A program made the translations under genes and the position numbers. A stretch of DNA of 49,288 nt from a virus: IMG/VR virus record IMGVR_UViG_3300025771_000039, positions 1 through 49,288 of that record; one strand, 5' to 3'. Under the pieces are notes generated by a model that saw only the letters and a list, made by a program, of their open reading frames with translations, had not been told where the DNA came from and searched no databases. This document shows positions 14,879 through 21,885 of the stretch, piece after piece (position 1 is the stretch's first letter; each line of letters opens with the position of its first letter).

Positions 14879-15150
14879 ATTAACGTACTCCACTGTTTTA
14901 ATTTATCTCGCTTTACGTTTACTCTAACACCTAATTCTTTATTTGTCAAGAGCCCGTGTTCTACCATTAGTTCAATCATACACAACACATCGCCTGCTTC
15001 TTCAAGTAGCTTTACACGCTGGTCTTCTTGAATTTGATCTGCGGTAGAATACTTACGAACAATCTTTGAGCATCGTTGTGTTAGTTCACCACACTCTTCC
15101 ATTGTTATTGTCATTAACTGTTGTAGAGTGTTTATAGGACTATTTTCCAA
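14869..15150 (-). CDS. MazG-like nucleotide pyrophosphohydrolase (short)
   Basis: 93 residues, all helical. The metal-binding signature EECGEL (about 19-24) and EEAGDVLCMIE (about 50-60) matches the all-alpha NTP pyrophosphatase (MazG/HisE) superfamily. Known chemistry: hydrolysis of NTPs to NMP plus PPi. It is one of two MazG-like proteins here. Its start overlaps the exonuclease gene by 11 bases and its stop lies in the terminator. Confidence 0.75.
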   Translation of the reverse strand: MENSPINTLQQLMTITMEECGELTQRCSKIVRKYSTADQIQEDQRVKLLEEAGDVLCMIELMVEHGLLTNKELGVRVNVKRDKLKQWSTLIKD

Positions 15151-15664
15151 TACCTAACTCCTTATAAACCATTTGCACACCTTTTGCTTGAAAGTAAGCA
15201 TCCGCTAGAGCATTGTGCAAATCACTTTGCATTGCTTTGCGTGGATCCGTTTTTGCCATTGCAAATAATGTACGTGAATCTCGTACTTGCCAAAACTGCC
15301 ACGGAATAGGTTTGCTACACTGGCGACACATATCTTCAATGATTGTAATGTCAAAACCGTATCCGTGTCCCCACAGTACATCAACGCCTACCATCCACTT
15401 AGGTAGGCTGTCTAAGAACACATCCATATGCTCTCGACCTTCTGCACTAAAAGTTTCTTCTTGTATCTTCGGATCCTGCTTGCTCCACCATGCGATAGTA
15501 TCATCACTAACGTCACGATTTTGTGTGTCCAAATCTAATTTGTAGTAAAACTCGCTATGAGGTTCTGAGTCGCTTAGTGGATCGAACTTCACACCACCCA
15601 CTGTTAGCACTGCTGCTTGTGGAGTAGTGTGAAGTGTCTCAAGGTCAATCATTGCATGTATCAT
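15140..15664 (-). CDS. dexA: DEDDh 3'-5' exonuclease, DexA-like
   Basis: 174 residues. Exo I motif MIDLETL (Asp7, Glu9), Exo II region around WGHGYGFDITIIEDM, and Exo III DLHNALADAYFQA with the conserved His and Asp. Length and sequence fit the T4 DexA/Rv2179c-like family of 3'-5' exonucleases acting on single-stranded DNA or RNA. It is coupled to neighbours on both sides (4 and 11 bases overlap). Likely role: host nucleic acid turnover. Confidence 0.85.
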   Translation of the reverse strand: MIHAMIDLETLHTTPQAAVLTVGGVKFDPLSDSEPHSEFYYKLDLDTQNRDVSDDTIAWWSKQDPKIQEETFSAEGREHMDVFLDSLPKWMVGVDVLWGHGYGFDITIIEDMCRQCSKPIPWQFWQVRDSRTLFAMAKTDPRKAMQSDLHNALADAYFQAKGVQMVYKELGIGK

Positions 15665-15882
15665 TGTTCTGTTGTAATTCCTAGATGTGTCTGTTTTTTC
15701 ATAGATATACTATCGTGTATTAAGTCTACATATGCATCAATTTCATCTATTGTTGCTAAATCGGCATTTAACGATTTTAGTGCTTCAATACAACGTTTTT
15801 GCATTTCTTCAGGCAATAATCCGTCAACATATTCTTTACGCAATGGATGTATAACATCATCAGGATTTAATATTCTACGCAT
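15661..15882 (-). CDS. Hypothetical protein, 73 aa
   Basis: 73 residues, helical and acidic (LPEEMQKRCIEALKSLNADLATIDEIDAYVDLIHDSI). No motif recognised. It overlaps the exonuclease gene (4 bases) and the next gene (8 bases). Confidence 0.65.
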   Translation of the reverse strand: MRRILNPDDVIHPLRKEYVDGLLPEEMQKRCIEALKSLNADLATIDEIDAYVDLIHDSISMKKQTHLGITTEQ

Positions 15883-16132
15883 CTATATACTCTAAAAGTT
15901 GCAATTTTCTCATTACAGCATCAACTGCATTAGGTGTCAATCCTGGAATGACATCGTCGTTGTTGTGTATACCCGGCAACTGTACAAACAAGTCATCATC
16001 AAAGACTGCTGCTTCATACAGTGTTTTGCCGGGCTCTAATATTACACTAAGTTGATACCGACCAAACTGTTGTTTTGCTTGGAAGTGACCATCTCTTACT
16101 TCTTCAAATTTTAGTGTGTTAAAAAGTTTCAT
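15875..16132 (-). CDS. Hypothetical protein, 85 aa
   Basis: 85 residues, beta-rich first half (GRYQLSVILEPGKTLYEAAVFDDDLFVQLPG) and helical end (AVDAVMRKLQLLEYI). Not recognised. ATGA overlap with the upstream gene. Confidence 0.65.
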   Translation of the reverse strand: MKLFNTLKFEEVRDGHFQAKQQFGRYQLSVILEPGKTLYEAAVFDDDLFVQLPGIHNNDDVIPGLTPNAVDAVMRKLQLLEYIDA

Positions 16133-16332
16133 GTGAATTCTACCTTTACTACGTTTCCATTAGGATCAGTCATTACATGTGTTCTTCTTATCGGCGTGTA
16201 TGACCTAGTTCTAGTTCTCCACCACTCATTGGCTTCTTTTTGTGTGTCAACGACAAGTCCACTCCATTCAAGTCCGTCATCTGGTCTCAATGGGTTAGGT
16301 TTGCTAAAAGTTGATGTTATTGTCCAGCTCAT
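16129..16332 (-). CDS. Hypothetical protein, 67 aa
   Basis: 67 residues from ATG 16332, chosen because AGGG lies 6 bases upstream and the ATGAGC overlaps the stop of the small membrane gene. It is Trp/Arg/Pro-rich (MSWTITSTFSKPNPLRPDDG, EANEWWRTRTRSY). Unknown. Confidence 0.6.
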   Translation of the reverse strand: MSWTITSTFSKPNPLRPDDGLEWSGLVVDTQKEANEWWRTRTRSYTPIRRTHVMTDPNGNVVKVEFT

Positions 16333-16490
16333 CTTTTTCCCTGTTCTGATCCTATACCACTTAAAATTAACAAAACATACAAAATAGGCCAAGCCCATCC
16401 TGTTAAGTATCCAGTAATATGCAGCACCATTAGTGCAACACCTGCTGCACCAGCTGTGCCAATGCCTGTTTTATTCTGCGGTATTTTCAT
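16329..16490 (-). CDS. Small membrane protein, 53 aa
   Basis: A 53-codon ORF from ATG 16490 to a TGA overlapping the next start. Nearly the whole chain is hydrophobic in two segments (TAGAAGVALMVLHITGYL and WPILYVLLILSGIG) with a basic tail. It overlaps the SWIM gene by 20 bases. Function unknown. Confidence 0.65.
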   Translation of the reverse strand: MKIPQNKTGIGTAGAAGVALMVLHITGYLTGWAWPILYVLLILSGIGSEQGKR

Positions 16491-16683
16491 CAAATCTTTC
16501 CTCAACTGCTTTTATGTGTTTGCACTTTTTAAATGCAGGGCAATCACAAGTAAAGCCTTTGTCTAGCATTTCAATATTATAAGTGCCTTTTGAGCCTTTA
16601 GCATTCCACACTGTGCCAACAGCCCAGTGAGACTTAGTGCTGATAATATCGCTAGGATAAATTCTAGGACCATACTTAGACAT
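16471..16683 (-). CDS. SWIM zinc-finger protein
   Basis: 70 residues. A SWIM motif CxCx(n)CxH is visible in FTCDCPAFKKCKHIKA (about 44-59), preceded by a short beta region. SWIM fingers bind DNA or protein partners and are common in small phage proteins. GAGGTG precedes the ATG and a consensus sigma70-like promoter lies at 16707-16735, so it is probably made early. Confidence 0.8.
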   Translation of the reverse strand: MSKYGPRIYPSDIISTKSHWAVGTVWNAKGSKGTYNIEMLDKGFTCDCPAFKKCKHIKAVEERFDENTAE

Positions 16684-16706
16684 GTTGCACCTCTTTGTTA
16701 TGTGTT

Positions 16707-16735
16707 ACTATAACATAGAGAGTGCTAGGTGTCAA
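16707..16735 (-). promoter_or_regulatory. Sigma70-like early promoter, near consensus
   Basis: Minus-strand TTGACA (16735-16730), 17 bp, TATAGT (16712-16707), 24 bases before the SWIM gene start. The -35 box lies inside the last codons of the upstream membrane gene. Confidence 0.8.
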
Positions 16736-16919
16736 CCATTTTCGCACGGGCACGTTCATAAAAACGCCACACTTCCCAACCTAGGGCTAACATTATGCCT
16801 GTTATAAATCCTCCGCCCATCAGTGTTACAATTAATAACACCGACAGGAGGTGTGACATCATAAAGATTACAACGAAGTCATACCATTGAAAGTTTTCAA
16901 ATATATTATCGTTTAGCAT
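16725..16919 (-). CDS. Small membrane protein, 64 aa
   Basis: 64 residues with a long hydrophobic stretch (FVVIFMMSHLLSVLLIVTLMGGGFITGIMLALG, about 15-47) that could cross the membrane once or twice, ending in a basic tail. It follows the methyltransferase gene after 6 bases. No family recognised. Confidence 0.65.
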   Translation of the reverse strand: MLNDNIFENFQWYDFVVIFMMSHLLSVLLIVTLMGGGFITGIMLALGWEVWRFYERARAKMVDT

Positions 16920-16925
16920 TGTGTT

Positions 16926-17795
16926 TTAATTTTCTTCCTTAAATAAATCAGAGTTTAGTTCTGCTTTACGTTTGGCTCTATCTCTTTTCCAACCTTCACG
17001 CATTTTTTCTCGCTTTGCAAGTTCGGCAGCATCAGGACTAACAGGAACAGGGTCATCTTTTTCTTCTACCTTATCTAATGTAGGAAGAAAAGCATCATAC
17101 GCATTTTTATTCATTTCAAACCCAACAAAGTTTCTACCATATCTTAATGCAGTTCGAGGCGTTGTAAATCCGCCGCAAAATGGATCCATTACAGTTTCAT
17201 TTCTACTACTACTGTATAAAATAAACTTCTCAATAAAGTCTTCGTTAAGTTGATTTTTATTTTTTGTTTCACCAGGATTATGTGCTCGAGGCATATCTTG
17301 CACAGTTAATCTATCGTGATAACTGTCTTTTTGATCAGTGTAGTATACATTTGTATTAAATGTACGAGTCTGTTTTCCTTTGTTTGGCTTTTGCCAAAAC
17401 AATATATGATAATGACTACTGACCCATTTCTTTTTAGTGCTAACACCAAATGAATATTTTGCAATAATATGATTAACTTCTTGTAAATCTGTTGCGTGTA
17501 GTGCATTTAATACATGATGCAGATTAGTATATCCACTTACAATATAAATGCTGCCACCTGGACGCAAACATCTTGCACATTCACTTATCCAGTCTTTGCT
17601 AAACTGGTCGTATGTTTCAAGTGGAACTTCTACGTAACCCGGAACAACATTGCTTTCATCTCGGTGATAGTGTGCATCTAGTTTATCGCCATCAATACCA
17701 TAAGGAGGATCAGTGAAAATTAAATCCACTGACCCATCTTCTACATGTTCACGCATACCAGATATACAATCTTGGTTGTAAACTTTATATGTCAT
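16926..17795 (-). CDS. DNA methyltransferase (N4-C/N6-A, beta class)
   Basis: 289 residues. Catalytic motif IV DLIFTDPPYGIDG lies near the N-terminus and the SAM-binding motif I MDPFCGGFTTPRTAL near residue 215, followed by GRNFVGFEM (motif III). This IV-then-I order is the beta class that methylates exocyclic amines (N6-adenine or N4-cytosine). The C-terminus is Lys/Glu-rich. It is coupled by one base to the ParB-like gene and downstream of a nuclease-like gene, so self-protection of phage DNA is plausible. Specificity cannot be read from sequence. Confidence 0.92.
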   Translation of the reverse strand: MTYKVYNQDCISGMREHVEDGSVDLIFTDPPYGIDGDKLDAHYHRDESNVVPGYVEVPLETYDQFSKDWISECARCLRPGGSIYIVSGYTNLHHVLNALHATDLQEVNHIIAKYSFGVSTKKKWVSSHYHILFWQKPNKGKQTRTFNTNVYYTDQKDSYHDRLTVQDMPRAHNPGETKNKNQLNEDFIEKFILYSSSRNETVMDPFCGGFTTPRTALRYGRNFVGFEMNKNAYDAFLPTLDKVEEKDDPVPVSPDAAELAKREKMREGWKRDRAKRKAELNSDLFKEEN

Positions 17796-18814
17796 TAGTA
17801 ATCCTTAATATCAACTAATTTGTTACTTTCTAATGCATGTCTATCTTTAATCTGCGGAACTGCACCTATTATTTTCCACGGTCTACTATCATCTCTAATC
17901 ACGGCATATGCCATATTATACGATAGTTCATACAATTTTTCAAGAGTTTTTGCAAAGTTTTTTACACCATCTTTTGCTTTCTTTGGATTGTATGAATTTG
18001 TAAAAAGAACGATTTCAACTGGATCATATTTTTTGTTACACGCTTCAAGGATTTTTACAAATGTTCTTAAAGGGTATGTATCATTATCTACACTTTCTAG
18101 AATACGATTTTTGTTGTTAATTTCAAATCCATTAGACTTACACCAGTCTTCCCAACCTTTTCTACTTTGTACTCTTACTAGTCCTAAGTCTACACCTGCT
18201 TCGTAACCTGAAATAATGTTGTTAATGATTTTTGTAATATTACCACTTTTGTTATCAAAGAATTTTGTGATTTTCACATCGTTATACAACCACCATTCTA
18301 TTGATTCTTGACTAGGATGTAATTCACCTAATCTACATAATTCTATTCCTGCTGTTTCAAAGTCTTTGCGCAATGCTGGTTGAGCAGGTGGATGATCGTT
18401 AGCGATTAAACCGTTTGTTATATAGTTTCTTTCTGTATCTACTTCATAATCATATACTGCTACTGGCATCCACTTTTCTTCATTGCGTATTGCAGCAAGA
18501 ACTCTGCCTCGGCCATCTCTAAATTTACCATCTGTGCCTAAACATGGCGGTGAATATTTTGTTGAAAATCCGTGTAAAAAAAAACTTGTTTGCATACTTT
18601 CTATGCGTTCCTCAGTATTTTGTTCTTGTCTAATTGACATGTTCCATAACGAAGGATCGTCTTCTTCAATAGTTTCTAAATCTATAAATGTTAAATATTG
18701 GAATTGTGCATCATTTTGTTCACGCACATGTTCCTGTGTATAATCTTTTAGATTGATTGTTCCAAAGTTATTAAAACCGTCTTTGGTAGACGTGCCCATA
18801 ATTGTAAGCGTCAT
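17795..18814 (-). CDS. ParB-like domain protein
   Basis: 339 residues. Residues about 70-135 resemble the ParB/sulfiredoxin N-domain: ERIESMQTSFFLHGF, then DGRGRVLAAIRNEEKWMPVAVYDYE, with DGRGR in place of the usual DGxHR. The C-terminal 200 residues are helical and not recognised. ParB-like domains occur near phage methyltransferases, where they may bind DNA or act as nuclease or NTPase. It is translationally coupled to the methyltransferase. The start has AAGGAG 8 bases upstream and a complex leader with two promoters. Confidence 0.7.
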   Translation of the reverse strand: MTLTIMGTSTKDGFNNFGTINLKDYTQEHVREQNDAQFQYLTFIDLETIEEDDPSLWNMSIRQEQNTEERIESMQTSFFLHGFSTKYSPPCLGTDGKFRDGRGRVLAAIRNEEKWMPVAVYDYEVDTERNYITNGLIANDHPPAQPALRKDFETAGIELCRLGELHPSQESIEWWLYNDVKITKFFDNKSGNITKIINNIISGYEAGVDLGLVRVQSRKGWEDWCKSNGFEINNKNRILESVDNDTYPLRTFVKILEACNKKYDPVEIVLFTNSYNPKKAKDGVKNFAKTLEKLYELSYNMAYAVIRDDSRPWKIIGAVPQIKDRHALESNKLVDIKDY

Positions 18815-18847
18815 ATATATATCTCCTTAGTTGCTTATGCTTTTAGG

Positions 18848-18881
18848 GTAAACAGAAATTGCCTAAGCGGTTACTGTTTAC
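18848..18881 (-). promoter_or_regulatory. Inverted repeat in ParB/methyltransferase leader
   Basis: Perfect 8-bp arms GTAAACAG (18848-18855) and CTGTTTAC (18874-18881) with 18 bases between. It begins about 6 bases after the late-type box, so it would form a 5' hairpin on a late transcript, or could be an operator. There is no gene in 18815-18938. Confidence 0.55.
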
Positions 18882-18886
18882 ATATA

Positions 18887-18894
18887 TATTTATC
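18887..18894 (-). promoter_or_regulatory. Late-type promoter box GATAAATA
   Basis: Minus-strand GATAAATA, 73 bases upstream of the ParB-like start, downstream of a sigma70-like promoter. It would give late expression of the cassette. Confidence 0.5.
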
Positions 18895-18902
18895 ATATTT
18901 AA

Positions 18903-18931
18903 ACTATACTATATAAATTATTGGTTGTCAA
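18903..18931 (-). promoter_or_regulatory. Sigma70-like early promoter
   Basis: Minus-strand TTGACA (18931-18926), 17 bp, TATAGT (18908-18903). It separates the nuclease-like gene from the ParB-like/methyltransferase pair, so the latter pair has its own early promoter. Confidence 0.8.
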
Positions 18932-18938
18932 ACATTTT

Positions 18939-19481
18939 TTAAACATTTTCTCTAATAACATTTTCAATAAGTTGTCTAAGATTATTTTCTTTTGGATTAG
19001 CATCAATTTTGCCACTCAATTCTGTAATTGCAGATCTAGGCACTCTTACCTTAAAGCCGTCACCTTTTTTAATAGCATATTTTTTGGTTGTTTCTCTATC
19101 GATCACAAATGCACCGTCATTTCTAATCACAAGCAAAAGATCGGTTACATGGTCATCTGGCAACTCGTCAAGTTTATTTGTACCTTGACTATTATTAAAA
19201 ACGATATCAAAATTCTTTTTTACAGTGCCATTCTGATTATACATTGGACCAGACAACTGGCTTTTTAATTCAACTGTAAGTTTTAGACTAGGCCAATCAA
19301 AATCTTTGTGGTCTTCTCTAACTGCAACTAGTTCGTTATTACAATATTTCTCAGCAATCATTTCTACAATGAAGCCTTTTAAAAACTTCCATTGCGAATC
19401 ATTGAAGTCTCCTAATCCTGTTCCTCGGTTAATGATTTCTTGCCAATTAAATTTTTTCATTTTTTCAATTGCAACTTCCAT
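18939..19481 (-). CDS. Putative PD-(D/E)xK restriction-type nuclease
   Basis: 180 residues from ATG 19481, whose ATG overlaps the upstream TAA. A possible PD-(D/E)xK core is seen: Asp-containing KDFDWPSLK followed by the strand LTVELKSQ (E-x-K). An N-terminal helix with FIVEMIAEKY could supply the first Glu. Position just before a ParB-like protein and a DNA methyltransferase supports a restriction endonuclease role. Without a search the family is not certain; it could be a structural or single-strand nuclease. Confidence 0.6.
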   Translation of the reverse strand: MEVAIEKMKKFNWQEIINRGTGLGDFNDSQWKFLKGFIVEMIAEKYCNNELVAVREDHKDFDWPSLKLTVELKSQLSGPMYNQNGTVKKNFDIVFNNSQGTNKLDELPDDHVTDLLLVIRNDGAFVIDRETTKKYAIKKGDGFKVRVPRSAITELSGKIDANPKENNLRQLIENVIRENV

Positions 19482-19645
19482 TACAACATCTCCTCTGCTG
19501 CTTCCCATTCTTTGCTAAACGCCAACAACCATTTACGCTGTTCAGCATTTACGCAATCTTCCCAAGCAAGTTCATCTGCACTCATAGCAGGAAGTCCTTG
19601 TTGTGCAATCCAAGTGTGGTATTTTTTAATAAGTTGTTCTAGCAT
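19481..19645 (-). CDS. Small acidic protein, 54 aa
   Basis: A 54-codon ORF from ATG 19645 with GAGGG upstream. Its TAA shares a base with the nuclease-like start. Trp-rich and helical (TWIAQQGLPAMSADELAWED, KWLLAFSKEWEAAEEML). Unknown; tight coupling to the nuclease-like gene could mean it regulates or inhibits that protein, which is speculation. Confidence 0.65.
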   Translation of the reverse strand: MLEQLIKKYHTWIAQQGLPAMSADELAWEDCVNAEQRKWLLAFSKEWEAAEEML

Positions 19646-19675
19646 GTTGCCCTCTGTGTCTGTTATTATACTACT

Positions 19676-19703
19676 AATATAACACTAATCAACACGGTGT
19701 CAA
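19676..19703 (-). promoter_or_regulatory. Sigma70-like early promoter
   Basis: Minus-strand TTGACA (19703-19698), 16 bp, TATATT (19681-19676), upstream of the 54-aa and nuclease-like genes. Confidence 0.7.
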
Positions 19704-19706
19704 CCT

Positions 19707-19973
19707 TTATTTTGATAATGTACCTATTAATTCATATCTTTTGAAAGTTTTTATTTCTTTCTCTGCAGATTCGTAGATAGCATCAGCTTTACTAAGTAAA
19801 CTAGGTTTGCCTGTTTTTCTATACTCTGACATCAACTTAAAATAGTCAAAAGAATACTGAGCGAATCGTTTCTTCAATCTAGTTGTTGTGCCGGGAGATG
19901 TTGATTTGTGATACTTGTGCCACTCTGCAATTAGAGTATGCCACTCTTCAAACTGTTGTACTTGCTGATCCAT
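19707..19973 (-). CDS. Hypothetical protein, 88 aa
   Basis: 88 residues, helical and basic (RLKKRFAQYSFDYFKLMSEYRKTG). No motif recognised. It lies between the MazG-like gene (17-base gap) and the promoter of the next unit. Confidence 0.65.
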   Translation of the reverse strand: MDQQVQQFEEWHTLIAEWHKYHKSTSPGTTTRLKKRFAQYSFDYFKLMSEYRKTGKPSLLSKADAIYESAEKEIKTFKRYELIGTLSK

Positions 19974-19990
19974 ATTGCGCCCACTTTTTA

Positions 19991-20365
19991 TTAAAATTCT
20001 CCTCCGTCTTCACCTACAAATTGTTGTAGATTAGGTGCTCGCCAACCGACTGGCTTTAAAACCTTGCCATCTTCACGCTTACGAACCTTACCTGTTGAAG
20101 GATCAATCTTTGCAAAATTAGATGACATTACTTCTTTCCAAGCTGCTTCACCGTTCCAGCCAGCAGCACGAATCGCACCCATAGTAACAACTAAGATGTC
20201 TACTAGTGCATCTAATTGCTCTACACGATCGTTATTATTGACTGCTTCAACTAATTCGCCATATTCTTCGTCGATGAGACTTAGGTACATTTTATAGTTT
20301 GATTCAGTTGCTGGTTGATCACATGCTGTTGCAAATCGATCTATATCTTTAAAAACGTTTGTCAT
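19991..20365 (-). CDS. mazG: MazG-like NTP pyrophosphohydrolase
   Basis: 124 residues. The helical core carries LIDEEYGELVEA (about 30-41) and DALVDILVVTMGA (about 51-63), the metal-binding signature of the MazG/phosphoribosyl-ATP pyrophosphatase superfamily, followed by NFAKIDPSTGKVRKREDGKVLKP, a segment typical of the phage-type enzymes. It is a known auxiliary gene of marine T4-like phages. Substrate here unknown (dNTPs or ppGpp have been proposed for relatives). ATGA overlap with the small upstream gene. Confidence 0.88.
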   Translation of the reverse strand: MTNVFKDIDRFATACDQPATESNYKMYLSLIDEEYGELVEAVNNNDRVEQLDALVDILVVTMGAIRAAGWNGEAAWKEVMSSNFAKIDPSTGKVRKREDGKVLKPVGWRAPNLQQFVGEDGGEF

Positions 20366-20535
20366 CTTATTCCTTGTTTTCTTTTTTCTAATTCTTCTGA
20401 TAGTGCAGCCATAGTTTCCATCATCTTCTTCTGCATTCTCAAATCGTCAGTGTGGTAAAGATTAGCGTCCATTCTAGCCAACCTTTTCTCAATTTCTTGT
20501 GTTGATATAAATTTAAAAACACTAGGATCTATCAT
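20362..20535 (-). CDS. Small helical protein, 57 aa
   Basis: A 57-codon ORF from ATG 20535, overlapping the co-chaperonin stop (ATGA), with TGA overlapping the MazG start. Met/Lys/Glu-rich helices (LRMQKKMMETMAALSEELEKRK) suggest a coiled coil. Unknown. Confidence 0.65.
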   Translation of the reverse strand: MIDPSVFKFISTQEIEKRLARMDANLYHTDDLRMQKKMMETMAALSEELEKRKQGIR

Positions 20536-20900
20536 ATCGATACTGCATCTCCATCTGCATATTCTTTACCGATAGTATGATCTGTCGGCTTATCTTTACT
20601 CCAGCCTAGTATACTCTCAGCTTCAACCATACGCAACGTATCTTCACCGTTGCCGTCATCTATTTTTACACCTCTAGTCCAACGGCCGTGCTCTACTAGG
20701 ATCCAATCACCTACATTGTAATCGTCTGTGTTTTCAGGTCCTTTAGAATGCACTCTACCCCAACGTGGATAGATACCTCTAGTTTCTCCGTCGTCTGATC
20801 TTAGTATTAATCCTCCAGATGTTTTTTGTTCTCCAAAATTCATTTCGCTTACAATTACTCTATCATGAATAGGATTAAGCTTACCGTTATATGTTTTCAT
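20532..20900 (-). CDS. GroES/gp31-like co-chaperonin
   Basis: 122 residues from ATG 20900, preceded by AGAGGA. GroES hallmarks: LNPIHDRVIVSE near the start, a mobile-loop-like SGGLIL, then GRVHSKG, VGDWILVEHG and a final AESILG. No GroEL is visible, so it would work with host GroEL, as T4 gp31 does to fold the major capsid protein. The extra residues relative to GroES (about 97) lie in the loop region and C-terminal tail. The gene follows the structural-like 121-aa gene by 2 bases. Confidence 0.85.
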   Translation of the reverse strand: MKTYNGKLNPIHDRVIVSEMNFGEQKTSGGLILRSDDGETRGIYPRWGRVHSKGPENTDDYNVGDWILVEHGRWTRGVKIDDGNGEDTLRMVEAESILGWSKDKPTDHTIGKEYADGDAVSI

Positions 20901-20902
20901 TG

Positions 20903-21268
20903 TTATCCTCTTTTTACAAAATTTCCGTCTTCGTCTTCGACCCATTCATCATCGAAGTCTAATTCGTTTTCCTTAACATCGTTTACAACTGGTGCTTTTG
21001 TTTTTTTAGTTTTTGCTTTTGGTTCTGCTGGCGCTGGTGTTGGTGCTGGCGCTGGTGCTGGTGCTTGATCTGGAACAATAGCAGAAGATCCATAATATTC
21101 TTTAGATGCTTCTTCTCTTGTTTTAATAATTTTATTGCCTGCACCTAATGTATCGCCACGTGCATTTACTCTAGCATTACCAACTGCTGGTGTTAATTCA
21201 TTTTTCTTCTGTAGTAAACTCATGTCTACAGTTTTACCACGTAAGCTTGTATGTGTATTTTTAGCCAT
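20903..21268 (-). CDS. Pro/Ala-linker protein, probably virion-associated
   Basis: 121 residues. A polar N-terminal half (LRGKTVDMSLLQKKNELTPA) is joined by a repeated Ala-Pro linker (about 69-81, APAPAPTPAPA) and a Lys-rich stretch to an acidic tail (ENELDFDDEWVEDEDGN). A late-type box lies at 21290-21297 and an AGGAG ribosome site precedes the ATG, supporting late expression. Not assigned to a T4 gene. Confidence 0.7.
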   Translation of the reverse strand: MAKNTHTSLRGKTVDMSLLQKKNELTPAVGNARVNARGDTLGAGNKIIKTREEASKEYYGSSAIVPDQAPAPAPAPTPAPAEPKAKTKKTKAPVVNDVKENELDFDDEWVEDEDGNFVKRG

Positions 21269-21289
21269 TATATTCTCCTGTTATATGCA

Positions 21290-21297
21290 TATTTATC
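21290..21297 (-). promoter_or_regulatory. Late-type promoter box GATAAATA
   Basis: Minus-strand GATAAATA followed by ATGC, 22 bases before the ATG at 21268, with AGGAG between; overlaps the end of the DnaE-like gene. Confidence 0.6.
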
Positions 21298-21850
21298 GTA
21301 AGAATTCACGCCAATCCAGGCCATACTGGATTGAGTTTATTTTATGTACACCTATCAAATACAGCACATAACTTGCTACACTTGATCCTCTGCCTACACC
21401 CCATACAATATTGTTCTCACGCATAAAGTCTACAAGATAAACCATATAGCGTAGTAAGTCAATCATACCACGCTGTCTATATTCTTCATACTCTTCAGAA
21501 ACTCTAGTCCATTCTTTTGTTGTTAAAATATTATTATCGTCTGGATCTTGTAGTTTTTCCATTAAAGTTGCTTGTAGCCAGTTTAATACATTTAACGTTT
21601 TGTATTCATCAGGCATAAACCATTCACTTTGACATACACCGTCAAAAGTCTTTTGATCTACATCTAGAGGAATATACTTTTGTAGTTTTTCAAAACCTTG
21701 TTCTTCCATAGCGGCATTAAACTTGTCTACATCGTCATCTGCATCGCACAATACCACGTGTACTTTATCCGCATGACCTGAATAGATCATATCAATAAGA
21801 TCGCGGTTAGAGAATCGTGGAATACCTAAGTCATCAGTTTTCATTAACAT
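21293..21850 (-). CDS. Fragment-like homologue of DNA polymerase III alpha (DnaE)
   Basis: 185 residues. The C-terminal 50 residues read as the DnaE palm entry: FMRENNIVWGVGRGSSVASYVLYLIGVHKINSIQYGL then WREFLR, equivalent to the [32 protein letters not shown] region. An upstream piece (WFMPDEYKTLNVLNWL) also fits DnaE. The protein stops just where the catalytic PDFD motif would begin, so it should be inactive as a polymerase. A sigma70-like promoter lies at 21857-21885. It could be a host Pol III decoy or a domesticated domain; either is inference. Confidence 0.75.
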   Translation of the reverse strand: MLMKTDDLGIPRFSNRDLIDMIYSGHADKVHVVLCDADDDVDKFNAAMEEQGFEKLQKYIPLDVDQKTFDGVCQSEWFMPDEYKTLNVLNWLQATLMEKLQDPDDNNILTTKEWTRVSEEYEEYRQRGMIDLLRYMVYLVDFMRENNIVWGVGRGSSVASYVLYLIGVHKINSIQYGLDWREFLR

Positions 21851-21856
21851 ACTCTT

Positions 21857-21885
21857 ATTTTAACTTACATTTATTAGATTGTCAA
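21857..21885 (-). promoter_or_regulatory. Sigma70-like early promoter
   Basis: Minus-strand TTGACA (21885-21880), 17 bp, TAAAAT (21862-21857), within the 3' end of the 77-aa gene and just before the DnaE-like ORF. Confidence 0.7.
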
